A stretch of DNA of 64,000 bases from Candidatus Tisiphia endosymbiont of Nemotelus nigrinus (GCF_964026475.1 NZ_OZ032151.1:620001-684000); one strand, 5' to 3'. Shown: positions 37,412 to 47,221, counted from the stretch's first letter. Notes: a model not told the origin generated them from the sequence alone. Translations and numbers: made by a program.

Positions 37412-39394
37412 ATGCTTGATCTATTTAGCTTTAATGAGAAGAAGCCCAAAATTAATAATTCGTATACAGCAAAAGATATTGAAGTATTAGAAGGGCTTGA
37501 GCCTGTACGCAAACGTCCTGGCATGTATATTGGTGGAACGGACGAAAATGCTATGCATCATCTTGTTTCAGAAGTGCTAGATAATGCTATGGATGAAGCT
37601 GTTGCTGGCTTTGCTAGCGTTATAACCATAAAGATGCATGTAAATAATAGTATCACTATCTCTGATAATGGCAGAGGAATTCCTGTTGATAATCACCCAA
37701 AATTCCCTGAGAAATCCGCTCTTGAGGTAATTTTAACTCATCTCCATTCGGGTGGAAAATTTTCGAGTAATGTCTATCAAACAGCAGGTGGTTTACATGG
37801 AGTTGGCATTTCTGTTGTTAATGCTTTATCAGACCATTTAGAGGTTAAGGTATACAAGCAGGGTAAATTATTCAAGCAATCTTATTCTAAAGGGCAAAAA
37901 TTGAATGATTTAACCAGTGAAGATATTGCAAAAAAACTAAGGGGAACATCTATCAATTTTCATCCTGACCCGGAGATTTTTGGAGAGAAACCATATTTTT
38001 CGCCAAAAAAAATATATGAATTAGCTAAATCAAAAGCCTATTTGTATAGGGGAGTAACGATAGAGTGGCAATGTGAGGTTGAGACTAAAAGTGATGTACC
38101 AACCACAGCTCTAATTCATTTCCCAGATGGTTTGAAAGATTATTTAATTTCAAAAATAAATTTAGAAGATTTAGTTAGTGGAGAGATTTTTTGTGGTAAT
38201 ATTGAGTGGGACCAAGATCACATAAAAGTAGAATGGGCAATTGCTTGGCATAAGAATGAAGCCCAGCCTTTCATTCAATCATATTGTAACACTATTCCTA
38301 CCCCTCTTGGTGGAACCCATGAACAAGGCTTGCGTAGTGCGTTACTGCGTGGTATAAAGGTATATGGCGAAATGATCGGCAATAAAAAGACCAATTTACT
38401 TACTATTGAAGATATTCTTGAGACTTCTTCTATTGTTTTTTCTGTATTTATCCAAGAGCCAATATTTCAAGGACAAACAAAAGAAAAATTGGTTTCACTT
38501 GGGATTAATAAAATAGTAGAGAACATTGTTAAAGACCATTTTGATCATTGGCTAAGTAGTAATAAACTAGCAGCCAACCAATTGCTTGAACATATAGTCA
38601 ATATCGCTGAATACCGAATAAATAAGCGTAACGAGAAAAATATTTCACGTAAGACTGCTACACAAAAATTGCGACTACCAGGGAAATTAGCAGATTGTAC
38701 AAGGACGTCTTCTAATGGAACGGAATTATTTTTAGTTGAGGGAGATTCCGCTGGAGGATCAGCTAAACAGGCAAGAGATCGAGAAACCCAAGCTATTTTA
38801 CCTCTTCGAGGCAAAATCCTGAATGTTGCCAATGCAACTTTTGAGAAGATTACTAATAATCAAGAAATTCAAGATTTAGAGGTGGCACTAGCATGTGGTA
38901 GTCTTAAAAATTATCGGGAGGAAAATTTGCGTTATGAAAAAATAATAATTATGACAGATGCTGATGTTGACGGAGCTCACATTGCCTCGCTATTAATGAC
39001 GTTCTTTTATCTACGTATGCCTAAGTTAATATCCTCAGGTCATTTATATCTTGCCAAACCACCGCTTTATAGACTAACACAATCTAATAAAACTTACTAT
39101 GCAGTAAATGAACAACAAAAAACTGATTTAACTGCTAAATTATTAAAGAGTAGTAAGGCTAAAATAGATATTGGTCGATTTAAAGGGTTAGGTGAAATGA
39201 TGCCAGCTCAGTTAAAAGAAACAACAATGAATCCAAAAAATAGGTCAATTTTAAAAGTTACTATAGATGATTTTGATAATATTGCTAAGATGGTAGAAGA
39301 TCTTATGGGCAAAAAACCAGAAAAGCGTTTTCAGTTCATTTATAATCAGGCTTTAATTAAAATGGATACAATTATAAACAATCTCGATATTTAG
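37412..39394 (+). CDS. parE: DNA topoisomerase IV subunit B
   Basis: This 660-residue ATPase subunit decatenates chromosomes with ParC. It has EVLEGLEPVRKRPGMYIGGTD, SEVLDNAMDEAVAG, DNGRGIPV, the TAGGLHGVGISVVNALS ATP loop, the toprim segments ELFLVEGDSAGGSAKQARDR and IIMTDADVDGAHI, and a final FKGLGEMMPAQL block. The text RPGMYIGGT and a length of 660 favour ParE over GyrB. The stop codon is directly followed by the nested repeat at 39395. Confidence 0.94.
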   Translation: MLDLFSFNEKKPKINNSYTAKDIEVLEGLEPVRKRPGMYIGGTDENAMHHLVSEVLDNAMDEAVAGFASVITIKMHVNNSITISDNGRGIPVDNHPKFPEKSALEVILTHLHSGGKFSSNVYQTAGGLHGVGISVVNALSDHLEVKVYKQGKLFKQSYSKGQKLNDLTSEDIAKKLRGTSINFHPDPEIFGEKPYFSPKKIYELAKSKAYLYRGVTIEWQCEVETKSDVPTTALIHFPDGLKDYLISKINLEDLVSGEIFCGNIEWDQDHIKVEWAIAWHKNEAQPFIQSYCNTIPTPLGGTHEQGLRSALLRGIKVYGEMIGNKKTNLLTIEDILETSSIVFSVFIQEPIFQGQTKEKLVSLGINKIVENIVKDHFDHWLSSNKLAANQLLEHIVNIAEYRINKRNEKNISRKTATQKLRLPGKLADCTRTSSNGTELFLVEGDSAGGSAKQARDRETQAILPLRGKILNVANATFEKITNNQEIQDLEVALACGSLKNYREENLRYEKIIIMTDADVDGAHIASLLMTFFYLRMPKLISSGHLYLAKPPLYRLTQSNKTYYAVNEQQKTDLTAKLLKSSKAKIDIGRFKGLGEMMPAQLKETTMNPKNRSILKVTIDDFDNIAKMVEDLMGKKPEKRFQFIYNQALIKMDTIINNLDI

Positions 39395-39460
39395 GAGTAT
39401 ACTCAGATAGAAAATCAATAATTGCGTTGTCGTCTCTCAAGATTGCAGGTAGCCACGTAC

Positions 39461-39879
39461 TAGACACTGTTAACAAAGCTTATTTGATTGATGAATTAAT
39501 GGATTTTTTAGCGAAAATTAATAAGATTTTTGCCGGAATAGTATACCTATTTCAAAAAAATCTTATAATTTGCAGCTAAAAAGACTTTATTTACCAATTG
39601 AATAAGCTTTGTTATAGCACTTAACATATATGTTCATATTAGTGCTAGGTTATAAGAACGAACAACCGTCATCGCGAGCCACGAAGTGGCGTGGCGATCC
39701 AAATGAACAGCGTGCTGTTGCAACTTTTGGATTGCTTCGTCGCCTAAAGTGACTCCTCGCAATGACGGCATGGACTCCGTCCAAACCCATCAATGGACTT
39801 CGTCCACATATGACGGTTGTTCGTTCTTATAACCTAGCACTAATATGAACATATATGTTAAGTGCTATAACAGTGTCTA
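39461..39879. mobile_element. MITE family 1, copy C (interrupted)
   Basis: This copy runs from TAGACACTGTTAACAAAGC to CAGTGTCTA. Without its 255-bp insertion (element plus one TA) it is 164 bp, the same as copy B. It is inserted in the outer palindromic element directly after GCCACGTAC. Confidence 0.88.
39615..39867. mobile_element. IS630-type MITE (253 bp) with about 60-bp inverted repeats
   Basis: The termini TAGCACTTAACATATATG and CATATATGTTAAGTGCTA continue inward through matching TTCATATTAGTGCTAGG to ACAACCGTC, giving about 60-bp inverted repeats. TA lies on both outer sides (39613-39614 and 39868-39869), the IS630/Tc1 target duplication. The terminus matches that of the IS630 transposase fragment at 14752, so that family is the likely source of transposase. 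No coding capacity. Confidence 0.88.
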
Positions 39880-39968
39880 GCAGTACGTTCCGCTCCTCAA
39901 CTTGGAGACTCCTAGCAATTCTTGATTTTGAACTTCGTTTACCAGTTTTTTAAATTTATAGGAGTACT

Positions 39969-41354
39969 ATGTTCATACGTTCAATTACAATATTATTATC
40001 AAGTTTTATCTTTTGTGTTAATATCACATTTGCTGAGGAAGCAAAGAAAAAGGACGAACTATTAAATCCAGCTTATTTCAAACAATTTCAAGAGGTTTTT
40101 GAACGTATTAATAAAGACTATGTCCAAGAACCTGAAAAACAAAAAATGGTCGATGCGGCTATAGAAGGCATGTTAACTTCGCTAGATCCTCATTCTAGCT
40201 ATTTTACTGATGATGATTTAAAAGATTTTCTTAATGATACTAAAGGAGAATTTGGAGGCATTGGTGTGGAAGTGCAATATGATAACGGAGCGATCAAAGT
40301 TGTTTCCCCTATTGATGATTTACCAGCTCATAAGGCAGGTATAAAAGCCGGAGACTATATAGTAGAAGTTAATGATGAACTTGTATCAAGTTTGGGTTTT
40401 CGTAAATCTGTTAAAGAGATGCGTGGAGAGCCAGGGACAAAGGTGAAATTATTGGTAGTTACAGAAGGAGAATCTAAGCCAAGAGAAATTGAACTTACCC
40501 GCGAAGTGGTTACTATTACCCCAGTAAAAGCTCATTTAGAAAGAAATAATATAGCTTATATACGAATAGGGATGTTTAATGAACATACCATTACAGAATT
40601 AAAAAAATCTATGAAAACGTTGAAAGATGGCAGTAAAAATGGCATAAAAGGTATTATATTAGACCTACGTAGTAATCCTGGTGGTTTGTTAGACCAGGCT
40701 GTTGCTGTTAGCGAATATTTTATTGATTCAGGGATAATTGTTACTACCAAGGGAAGAACCAAAAATAGTAACTCCGTATTTAATAGCAATAAATCTGCAG
40801 AAAAAGCCCCATTAGTTCCGGTGATCGCTCTTATTAATGTTGGCTCTGCCTCAGCTGCTGAAATTGTAGCTGGTGCATTGCAGGATCATAAAAGAGCGAT
40901 AATACTTGGCACAAAATCTTTCGGTAAGGGGTCAGTACAAAGCTTTTCTCTAATTAGTCCTAGAGCTGCTGTAAAGCTTACCACGGCTAAATATTATACT
41001 CCTAGTGGTCGTTCAATTCAAGCAGAGGGTATAGAACCTGACATATTTGTTGAGAAGCTAAAAATTGAGTATCCTGAAACAAAAATGATAGATGGAAGGA
41101 TTTCTGAAGCTTCTTTAAAAAATTCCCTAAAAAACGATAATAAAAAAGAGGATGATAAAAAAATAGATCCTACAGATAAAGTTAAAGAGCCTATGAAGAA
41201 AACAGATGATGTTACGGAAGATAAGGATAAGACAAAAAATACCGAATCGAAGAATACTGACCAACTATCCGAGCTTTATAAGAAAGATTATCAATTTGCT
41301 AGAGCTTATGATTTGATTATGGGATTAATTTTAACTAACAAAAGTGGGAAATGA
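39969..41354 (+). CDS. ctp: Carboxyl-terminal processing protease (S41 family)
   Basis: This 461-residue periplasmic protease has a signal peptide (MFIRSITILLSSFIFCVNITFA), an N-terminal helical part with LDPHSSYF, a PDZ domain at about 85-160 (IGVEVQYDNGAIKVVSPID... AGIKAGDYIVEVN), and the S41 core with catalytic serine in NVGSASAAEIVAGAL and lysine in GTKSFGKGSVQ. The end is a long lysine- and aspartate-rich stretch (about 375-435) before a short conserved tail, a rickettsial-type low-complexity insertion. It is preceded by GGAG 5 bases before the ATG. Confidence 0.95.
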   Translation: MFIRSITILLSSFIFCVNITFAEEAKKKDELLNPAYFKQFQEVFERINKDYVQEPEKQKMVDAAIEGMLTSLDPHSSYFTDDDLKDFLNDTKGEFGGIGVEVQYDNGAIKVVSPIDDLPAHKAGIKAGDYIVEVNDELVSSLGFRKSVKEMRGEPGTKVKLLVVTEGESKPREIELTREVVTITPVKAHLERNNIAYIRIGMFNEHTITELKKSMKTLKDGSKNGIKGIILDLRSNPGGLLDQAVAVSEYFIDSGIIVTTKGRTKNSNSVFNSNKSAEKAPLVPVIALINVGSASAAEIVAGALQDHKRAIILGTKSFGKGSVQSFSLISPRAAVKLTTAKYYTPSGRSIQAEGIEPDIFVEKLKIEYPETKMIDGRISEASLKNSLKNDNKKEDDKKIDPTDKVKEPMKKTDDVTEDKDKTKNTESKNTDQLSELYKKDYQFARAYDLIMGLILTNKSGK

Positions 41355-41360
41355 GCTGAA

Positions 41361-41660
41361 GAAATAATATAGCTAACCTGATTAGCATTTATCCACAGCA
41401 AACTGACACCTATTAGTGATGGACAACTTTACAACACTCCGTCATTACGAGAAATCACTTTAGTGGTAAGGAAGCAATTGAATAGTCGGTTACCACGACA
41501 CTACGTAGTCTTGCATGACGTTGGGGATAGTCAAAACCTGCTTCCCCTTCTAACTTTCGACAGATGTGACTAAAGTGCCTTCTTGCAATGGCATTGTTTG
41601 ATGAACTGATTTAACTAGGACTGTACCTACGCAAACCTACAAAACCATAATTAGTACTAT
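41361..41660. repeat. Decayed palindromic sequence between ctp and the oxidoreductase gene
   Basis: ATATAGCTAACCTGATTAGC at 41369 is the outer arm of the composite repeat. CCGTCATTACGAGAAATC at about 41440 and CTTGCATGACG at about 41510 are a degraded core. CTTCTAACTTTCGACAGATG at about 41548 is the end of the 215-bp family. No gene is seen. Confidence 0.6.
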
Positions 41661-44600
41661 ATGACACTTGCCTTTGGATTAAATTTTGTTGATTTAAACA
41701 ATTTACAAGGTCTAAGAAGATTAGATGAAATTTTTTTAAATTTCCTGAGTAATCATAGTAATTCTCTCTATCAAACTATCTTATCATTAAGAGCTAATTC
41801 CGAACAAGTTGATACGAAATATTACTCAGATTTTTTATTAGAAATTTCACCTATTTTCGATGATTTTTTAGCTGAATTATTTGGTATTGAACAAGAAATA
41901 GCAGATATAAGACTTAGTCATAAAGAGTTTGATATAATTTATGAATGTAAGAGAAAGTTTGTTCAGCGTATTGCAGTAAAAAAATATCCTATTGAGAAAT
42001 TGCAAGAGATTGATTTTGATATAGTATCAAGTTCTCTGGAAAAACTTTTGGGGATAGGATGTCATCCCTCTGCAAAAATAGAGAATATAGATTCCCGCCT
42101 ACGCGGGAATGACAAAAATGATTTTGCAAATAAATTTGCTCATCAAGTAATAGAATGGCAACTAGATGCTGAAAAATATGCTTTTGAGTTAGATATAGCT
42201 GCACAATATGCGGCTTTTATGGTTTATAATATAGCTAACCCGATTAGCATTGCTCCGTCATTGCGAGGAATGCGTAAGCATGACGAAGCAACCCAGGAAA
42301 ATGATGATTATGTGGATTGCTTCGTCGCTACTAAAGCAGCTCTTCGCAATGACGTTTGGCATAATGCTAGTCGTGTTAGCTATAACATCGAAAGTCAACT
42401 ATTCTCTTTACCAAAAAAAATAGATAAAGAGAATCTAATAGATACTAATAAGGTAGCTAAATATAGAAATCATGCAAGAATAGGATTTGATTATTTAGAT
42501 TCTACATCTAATTTAGGTACGGTTTTAAACAATACCCATTATTGTATCTATTGTCATAAACAGGAAAAAGATTCATGCTCTAAAGGATTATTATCAGCCG
42601 TACCATCAAAATCCGGATGTCCTCTAAAGCAGAAAATATCTGAGATGAATTACGTAAAATCAAAAGGATTTAATTTAGCGGCTCTTGCTATTATTATCAT
42701 TGATAATCCGATGGTAGCAGCTACTGGTCATAGGATTTGTAATGATTGTTCCAATGCTTGCATTTATCAAAAACAAGAAGCTGTGGATATTCCTCTTGTT
42801 GAATCCAATATCTTAGAAACTACTCTGCTTCTGCCTTATGGAGTGGAAATATATTTATTACTTACCAATTGGAATCCACTTAACATTTTTGCTCCTTTAC
42901 CAAATGTTCCAACTAATTATAAGGTTTTAGTAGTTGGTCAAGGGCCAGCTGGCTTTAGTTTAAGTCATTATTTACTACGAGACGGACATGATGTAGTAGC
43001 TATAGATGGTTTAAAAATCACCCCTTTACCTTTTGATATTAGCAAGCCTATTAAATATTGGTCTGATTATAAAGAAAATTTATCAGAAAAAATTCCTAGA
43101 GGGTTTGGCGGAGTGGCTGAATATGGTATTACTCCAAGGTGGGATAAAAATAATTTAACGATATTACGTTTGATATTACAAAGAAATAGTCGGTTTAAGC
43201 TTTTTGGTGGTGTAAGCTTAGGTAGTAATATAACTATGGAGCAAGCATTCCACCTAGGGTTTGATCATGTTGCTTGGTGTGTTGGGGCTGGCAAGCCCAA
43301 AATCGTTGAGATGAGAAATTTTCTTGCCAAAGGTGTGAGAACAGCATCCGATTTTCTAATGACCTTACAATCAGGAGGAGCTTTTTTAGAACAATCTATT
43401 ACTAATCTACTTATCAGGATGCCTGTTATCATCATTGGTGGTGGGTTGACTGCTATTGACGCAGCAACTGAAAGTTTAAATTATTATAAGTTACAAGTAG
43501 AGAAGTTTTTAAAGAAATATCAGTTATCAGTTGAAAAAAATGGCAGAAAGAATACAGAACAATATTGGACAAATGAGGATAGATTAATAGCAGAAGAATT
43601 TATCTTACATGCAAAATTATTTAAGCAAGCACAAAATAAACAAGCTATCAAGCAAATCTTAGATGAATTAGGTGGAGTAACAATTTATTATAGGGGGAAT
43701 TTAAAAGATTCTCCTGCCTATAAGTTAAATCCTGAGGAAGTGATGTATGCTATGGGGGACGGTGTGAAATTTGTTGAAAATATGGTAGCTTTGGGTATTG
43801 ATGTTGATCAGTACAACTATGCTCAATCGATAGAATTTGATAATTTAGGTGTAAAGAAAAAGTTCGCGGCACGAACTGTACTTATGGCGATAGGTATCGA
43901 TAAAGACGAAGTAAGTAATTATTTAGAAGACAACGTTACTTACTTTGGTGATTGTAATCCTTCATATTCTGGAAGTGTGGTTAAAGCCATAGCAAGTAGT
44001 AAAGAAGGATATAAAAATATCGGAAAAAAACTTACCACAAATAGCCCAAATTTTTTTGGTAATTATGTAGATTTCTTTGCCAAACTAGATTATCTATTAA
44101 TGAGTCGTATTGAAGAAGTTAATATTCTATCTGATAAAATAGTAGAGCTTGTAATACATTCTCCTCTTGCTGCTCAAAATTTTCAACCAGGGCAATTTTT
44201 TCGTTTGCAAAATTATTCTAGTGATATTTCAAAAATTATCGAACCTTTAGCTGTTGCTGGAGCTTATGTTGAGTCAGAAAAGGGATTAATTCATTTGATA
44301 GTTTGGCAAAGTGGTAAATCAAGTAGTTTATGTAGAGATCTATCGAAAAATGAGCAGGTAGTATTAATGGGACCTAATGGTAGACCAACAGAGATACTAA
44401 AGGATAGCAATATAGTCCTTGTTGGTGGAGGGGTTGGAAATACGGTTTTATGTTCAATAGCTAAGGCTCTTAAAAATAATAATTGTAAAATTATATATTT
44501 TGCTGGTTATAAAAATTTACAAGATAGGTTTTATCAAGAGAAAATTGAGGAATCAGCTGATATAGTAATTTGGTGTTGTGAGGAGGGAATTTTATCAAAA

Positions 44601-44954
44601 AATCGGTCGCAGGATATTAGTGTTAAGGGTGATTTGTTGTATGCTATAATGGGGTATTGTTCTCTTTGGAAAGATATGACTATAGATCGGATAATAGCCG
44701 CCGGTATTTCAGAAATGATGCAAGCTATAAGAGATATAAAAGATGATTTTTTTGGTAAAAAACCCCAATTAATAGTAAGCATTAACTCTCCTATGCAATG
44801 TATGATGAAAGGCATTTGTGGGCAATGTATTCAACAAATTACAGACAAAAATAGGTATATTTTTACTTGTGCTTGCCAAGAGCAAGATGCAAAAATAGTC
44901 GATTTCACAGGGCTTAAAAGTCGTTTGGAGCAAAATTCTTTGCAGGAAAAATGA
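41661..44954 (+). CDS. Multidomain FAD/Fe-S NAD(P)H oxidoreductase (GltD-like plus PyrK-like)
   Basis: This 1097-residue fusion has an N-terminal helical part of unknown function, a cysteine-rich part (HYCIYCHKQEKDSC at about 292, GCPLKQKISEMN, HRICNDCSNACIYQ) like the Fe-S segment of glutamate synthase small chain and dihydropyrimidine dehydrogenase, and an FAD Rossmann motif VLVVGQGPAGFSL at about 423. An NAD(P)H Rossmann motif VIIIGGGLTAID lies at about 590. The C-terminal 270 residues resemble ferredoxin reductase and PyrK subunits (GPNGRPTEI, LVGGGVGNTVL), ending in CMMKGICGQC and TCACQE. Its partner and substrate are unknown. Two repeat insertions, at residues about 144-150 and 191-242, leave the frame open. 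Confidence 0.85.
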   Translation: MTLAFGLNFVDLNNLQGLRRLDEIFLNFLSNHSNSLYQTILSLRANSEQVDTKYYSDFLLEISPIFDDFLAELFGIEQEIADIRLSHKEFDIIYECKRKFVQRIAVKKYPIEKLQEIDFDIVSSSLEKLLGIGCHPSAKIENIDSRLRGNDKNDFANKFAHQVIEWQLDAEKYAFELDIAAQYAAFMVYNIANPISIAPSLRGMRKHDEATQENDDYVDCFVATKAALRNDVWHNASRVSYNIESQLFSLPKKIDKENLIDTNKVAKYRNHARIGFDYLDSTSNLGTVLNNTHYCIYCHKQEKDSCSKGLLSAVPSKSGCPLKQKISEMNYVKSKGFNLAALAIIIIDNPMVAATGHRICNDCSNACIYQKQEAVDIPLVESNILETTLLLPYGVEIYLLLTNWNPLNIFAPLPNVPTNYKVLVVGQGPAGFSLSHYLLRDGHDVVAIDGLKITPLPFDISKPIKYWSDYKENLSEKIPRGFGGVAEYGITPRWDKNNLTILRLILQRNSRFKLFGGVSLGSNITMEQAFHLGFDHVAWCVGAGKPKIVEMRNFLAKGVRTASDFLMTLQSGGAFLEQSITNLLIRMPVIIIGGGLTAIDAATESLNYYKLQVEKFLKKYQLSVEKNGRKNTEQYWTNEDRLIAEEFILHAKLFKQAQNKQAIKQILDELGGVTIYYRGNLKDSPAYKLNPEEVMYAMGDGVKFVENMVALGIDVDQYNYAQSIEFDNLGVKKKFAARTVLMAIGIDKDEVSNYLEDNVTYFGDCNPSYSGSVVKAIASSKEGYKNIGKKLTTNSPNFFGNYVDFFAKLDYLLMSRIEEVNILSDKIVELVIHSPLAAQNFQPGQFFRLQNYSSDISKIIEPLAVAGAYVESEKGLIHLIVWQSGKSSSLCRDLSKNEQVVLMGPNGRPTEILKDSNIVLVGGGVGNTVLCSIAKALKNNNCKIIYFAGYKNLQDRFYQEKIEESADIVIWCCEEGILSKNRSQDISVKGDLLYAIMGYCSLWKDMTIDRIIAAGISEMMQAIRDIKDDFFGKKPQLIVSINSPMQCMMKGICGQCIQQITDKNRYIFTCACQEQDAKIVDFTGLKSRLEQNSLQEK
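42091..42110. repeat. In-frame ATTCCCGC hairpin inside the oxidoreductase gene
   Basis: ATTCCCGC-CTAC-GCGGGAAT is a perfect 8-bp stem, translated in the gene as DSRLRGND. The same hairpin with a GAAG loop is present at about 62729-62748. This motif is a common mobile palindrome in Rickettsiales. It adds residues to a region between the N-terminal helices and the Fe-S part. Confidence 0.75.
42231..42384. repeat. Composite palindromic element inserted in frame in the oxidoreductase gene
   Basis: The 154-bp unit runs from ATAGCTAACCCGATTAGC to GCTAGTCGTGTTAGCTATA, with the GTCATTGCGAG-to-CGCAATGAC core at 42257-42353. It is translated as a segment of about 51 residues (ANPISIAPSLRGMRKHDEA... 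DCFVATKAALRND) with no stop. VDCFVATK and ALRND are the typical translations of this repeat family. Confidence 0.88.
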
Positions 44955-44968
44955 TGATTAATTTTTCG

Positions 44969-45379
44969 TCACGGTATATAGATTGTAGTTTTTATGCGTT
45001 TATCGTACTCCCTTTGCTGTTTTCGGTTCTTTTTTGATGGAATAACAGCTATACAATCTTGCTCTTCAAGCTGCTCAATGAAAGCATTGCTATCATATGC
45101 CTTATCGGCAAGGAGCATAGTATTTTTAATATCTTTAACCAACGAATTGCCTTGTGTAATGTCATGTCTTTGACCTGCAGTTAAAATAAATTTTAAAGGA
45201 TTACCAAGAGCATCAACTAAGGCATGGATTTTAGTAGTAAAACCTCCTTTACTACGCCCTAAAGCTTCTTGATCTTGGCTATCTTTTTTATAACCTGCTG
45301 AGGTCGAATACGTGACTGCATTTGCTTTTTTTCTGTCAAGTATTATTTTTTCCTTGCATTCTTGGGTAGTGCCGTACAT
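44969..45379 (-). pseudogene. IS5-family transposase, internal fragment
   Basis: This 136-residue frame has EALGRSKGGFTTKIHALVDALGNPLKF, LLADKAYDSNAFI (catalytic D) and PSKKNRKQQREYDK, all IS5/IS427-type. The N-terminal domain with the first catalytic D and the C-terminal glutamate block (RHLIENxF) are missing, so the copy is truncated on both sides. Other fragments of the same IS5 lineage lie at 46952 and 62500. Confidence 0.85.
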
Positions 45380-45435
45380 GACATTGTGCTGTTTTCTCTA
45401 CGATTTTAAATGCCATATGTAAGGTGACTAATTAA

Positions 45436-46356
45436 TTAACCAAATACCATTAGAGGGATTTGTAATCCACGCATAAACTCTTCAGCACTTAAGATTTTTC
45501 TTCCTTCTTGCTGTAATTTTTGAATGATCAAACTGCCTTTACCGCAAGCTATCTCCAAGGCACTATTATTATTAACCACGGTACCAGGTGGCAAATTAAC
45601 ATCCAAATCATTGTAACAAGCTTCTAGAATCTTTATAATTTTACCTTTATATTCAAAATATACACCAGGCCAAGGGTTCATACCTCGAATTCTACAATCT
45701 ATTTTGTAGGCGGTCTCATGCCAATCTATCTTTCCCTCTTCTTTCTTAAGTTTATGAGCATAAGTTATACCGTTTTTATCTTGGGTAATTCTTGGTAAAT
45801 TATCAATATTATCTAAGGTTTTAATCAATAAATCAGCTCCTATTTTTGCACATTGGTCATGCAAAATTGGTAAAGTTATTCTAGGAGAAAGTGACAATGA
45901 ATGCTGCAATATAATATCACCAGTATCAAACCCTTCATCCATCTGCATTATGCACACAGAAGTTTCTAAATCACCTTCTATAATAGTACGCTGCAATGGA
46001 GCTGCCCCCCTATGTCTTGGTAAACTTGACGGATGAATATTAAGGCATCCATATTTTTTAGCTTGTAGGATCACTTGTGGTATTAAAAACCCATAAGCAA
46101 CTACCACTATTATATCCGCCTCAATTGAATTAATTAAATTGGTTATCTCTTCGGTTCTTAAAGTCTTAGGGGTGTAAGTTGCAATGTTATATTTTGATGC
46201 CAAATGATGCACTGGCGATGCAATCTCATTTAGTCCCCTCCCTTTGAATTTTGGCATTTGCGTAAATACACCAACCACTTGGTGGTCATTGCTGTTAATT
46301 AACTTTCTAAGAGTGGGTACGGCAAATTCTGGCGTACCCATAAAAATTACTTTCAT
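45436..46356 (-). CDS. fmt: Methionyl-tRNA formyltransferase
   Basis: Fmt formylates Met on initiator tRNA. The 306-residue protein has MKVIFMGTPEFAVPTL, the catalytic block NIHPSSLPRHRGAAPLQRTI, the DTGDI segment, and the C-terminal tRNA-binding barrel with CRIRGMNPWPGVYFE. Its ATG overlaps the stop of def by four bases (ATGA), the classical def-fmt operon. The substrate tRNA gene is in this window at 15.8 kb. Confidence 0.97.
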   Translation of the reverse strand: MKVIFMGTPEFAVPTLRKLINSNDHQVVGVFTQMPKFKGRGLNEIASPVHHLASKYNIATYTPKTLRTEEITNLINSIEADIIVVVAYGFLIPQVILQAKKYGCLNIHPSSLPRHRGAAPLQRTIIEGDLETSVCIMQMDEGFDTGDIILQHSLSLSPRITLPILHDQCAKIGADLLIKTLDNIDNLPRITQDKNGITYAHKLKKEEGKIDWHETAYKIDCRIRGMNPWPGVYFEYKGKIIKILEACYNDLDVNLPPGTVVNNNSALEIACGKGSLIIQKLQQEGRKILSAEEFMRGLQIPLMVFG

Positions 46357-46880
46357 AAATTATTATTTTTTAGCTTTTTTAATTTACGTAACGCTATATC
46401 CTTTTTTAAAGGACTCAAATGATCAACTAATAACCTACCATCTAAATGATCCATTTCATGTTGAATAACCCTAGCCAGCCAACCACCAGCTTTTAATTCT
46501 TGCTGCCTATTATTATAATCTAAGAACCTTATACTTACAGACTCAGACCTTGCTACTTCAACCTGTTGTTCCGGCAAAGACAAACACCCTTCTACGGCTA
46601 CAACCAATTCTTTAGATTTTTCTATTATTTCTGGGTCTACGATAAATAATGGATAAAAATCTGCATCTCTTTCCGTATCGTCATTATTCTGTAAATCAAC
46701 TACTAATATACGTTTAGCTACTCCGATCTGAATTGCTGCAAGCCCTACCCCTTGATCATGATACATGGTTTCAACCATGTCATCCATCAACTTTCTTATA
46801 ATATCATTGACTGTACCTACTGACAAAGATTTTTGTTTTAATCTTGAATCCGGAGCAGTCACAATAGGTAACACAGACAT
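46353..46880 (-). CDS. def: Peptide deformylase
   Basis: This metal hydrolase removes the N-formyl group from new proteins. The 175-residue protein has the three motifs GVGLAAIQIG, EGCLSLPEQ (cysteine metal ligand) and QHEMDHLDG (two histidines and the catalytic glutamate). In motif 2 the usual EGC(L/V)S is kept. It is the first gene of the def-fmt pair, starting MSVLPIVTAPDSRLK. Confidence 0.97.
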   Translation of the reverse strand: MSVLPIVTAPDSRLKQKSLSVGTVNDIIRKLMDDMVETMYHDQGVGLAAIQIGVAKRILVVDLQNNDDTERDADFYPLFIVDPEIIEKSKELVVAVEGCLSLPEQQVEVARSESVSIRFLDYNNRQQELKAGGWLARVIQHEMDHLDGRLLVDHLSPLKKDIALRKLKKLKNNNL

Positions 46881-46951
46881 ATATCTTAAAATCTTAGATT
46901 TATTTATAGCTAGCCAGTCAATGTTCTAGATAGACTCTTATTCATGTATGG

Positions 46952-47038
46952 AACTACCCAAAAATGCAAGAAAAAAAATAATACTTGACAGAAAAAAAGC
47001 AAATGCAGTCATGTATTCGACTTAAGGCTCAATAAAGT
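46952..47038. repeat. IS5 fragment, inverted duplicate of 62500-62590
   Basis: This 87-bp segment, starting TATGGAACTACCCAAAAATG and ending GTATTCGACTTAAGGCT, is an inverted near-identical copy of 62500-62590. It corresponds to IS5 codons MYGTTQKCKKKIILDRKKAN. Beyond 47038 the sequence CAATAAAGTGCCTTAG resembles an uninterrupted target site of the group II intron. The rest of 46881-47304 has no gene. Confidence 0.7.
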
Positions 47039-47221
47039 GCCTTAGCCCTGATGGAATTCGCTAACTTACGATCTTTAACATTATCATTCTTACGGCTTCT
47101 ATGAGCCTATGACACCGTCAGTTTTTTCGTAAGCTAAGGTTTGTCTTATTCACCATCAATATTATCATCTCTCGCATATTCCTTGGTAGGAATTCCTTAC
47201 TTTAATTATTTTATTCCAACC

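Larger units (their letters stand above)
39395..39945. repeat. Four-level nested repeat structure between parE and ctp
   Basis: The outer layer is a palindromic element with GAGTATACTC ends whose left part (39395-39460) and right part (39880-39945) are split by MITE family 1 copy C (39461-39879). That MITE's right terminus is itself split at GTTA/TAACAG by a 253-bp IS630-like MITE (39615-39867), and the latter contains a GTCATCGCGAG-family repeat at 39668-39766. Each layer can be removed to give an uninterrupted outer element. Confidence 0.88.
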
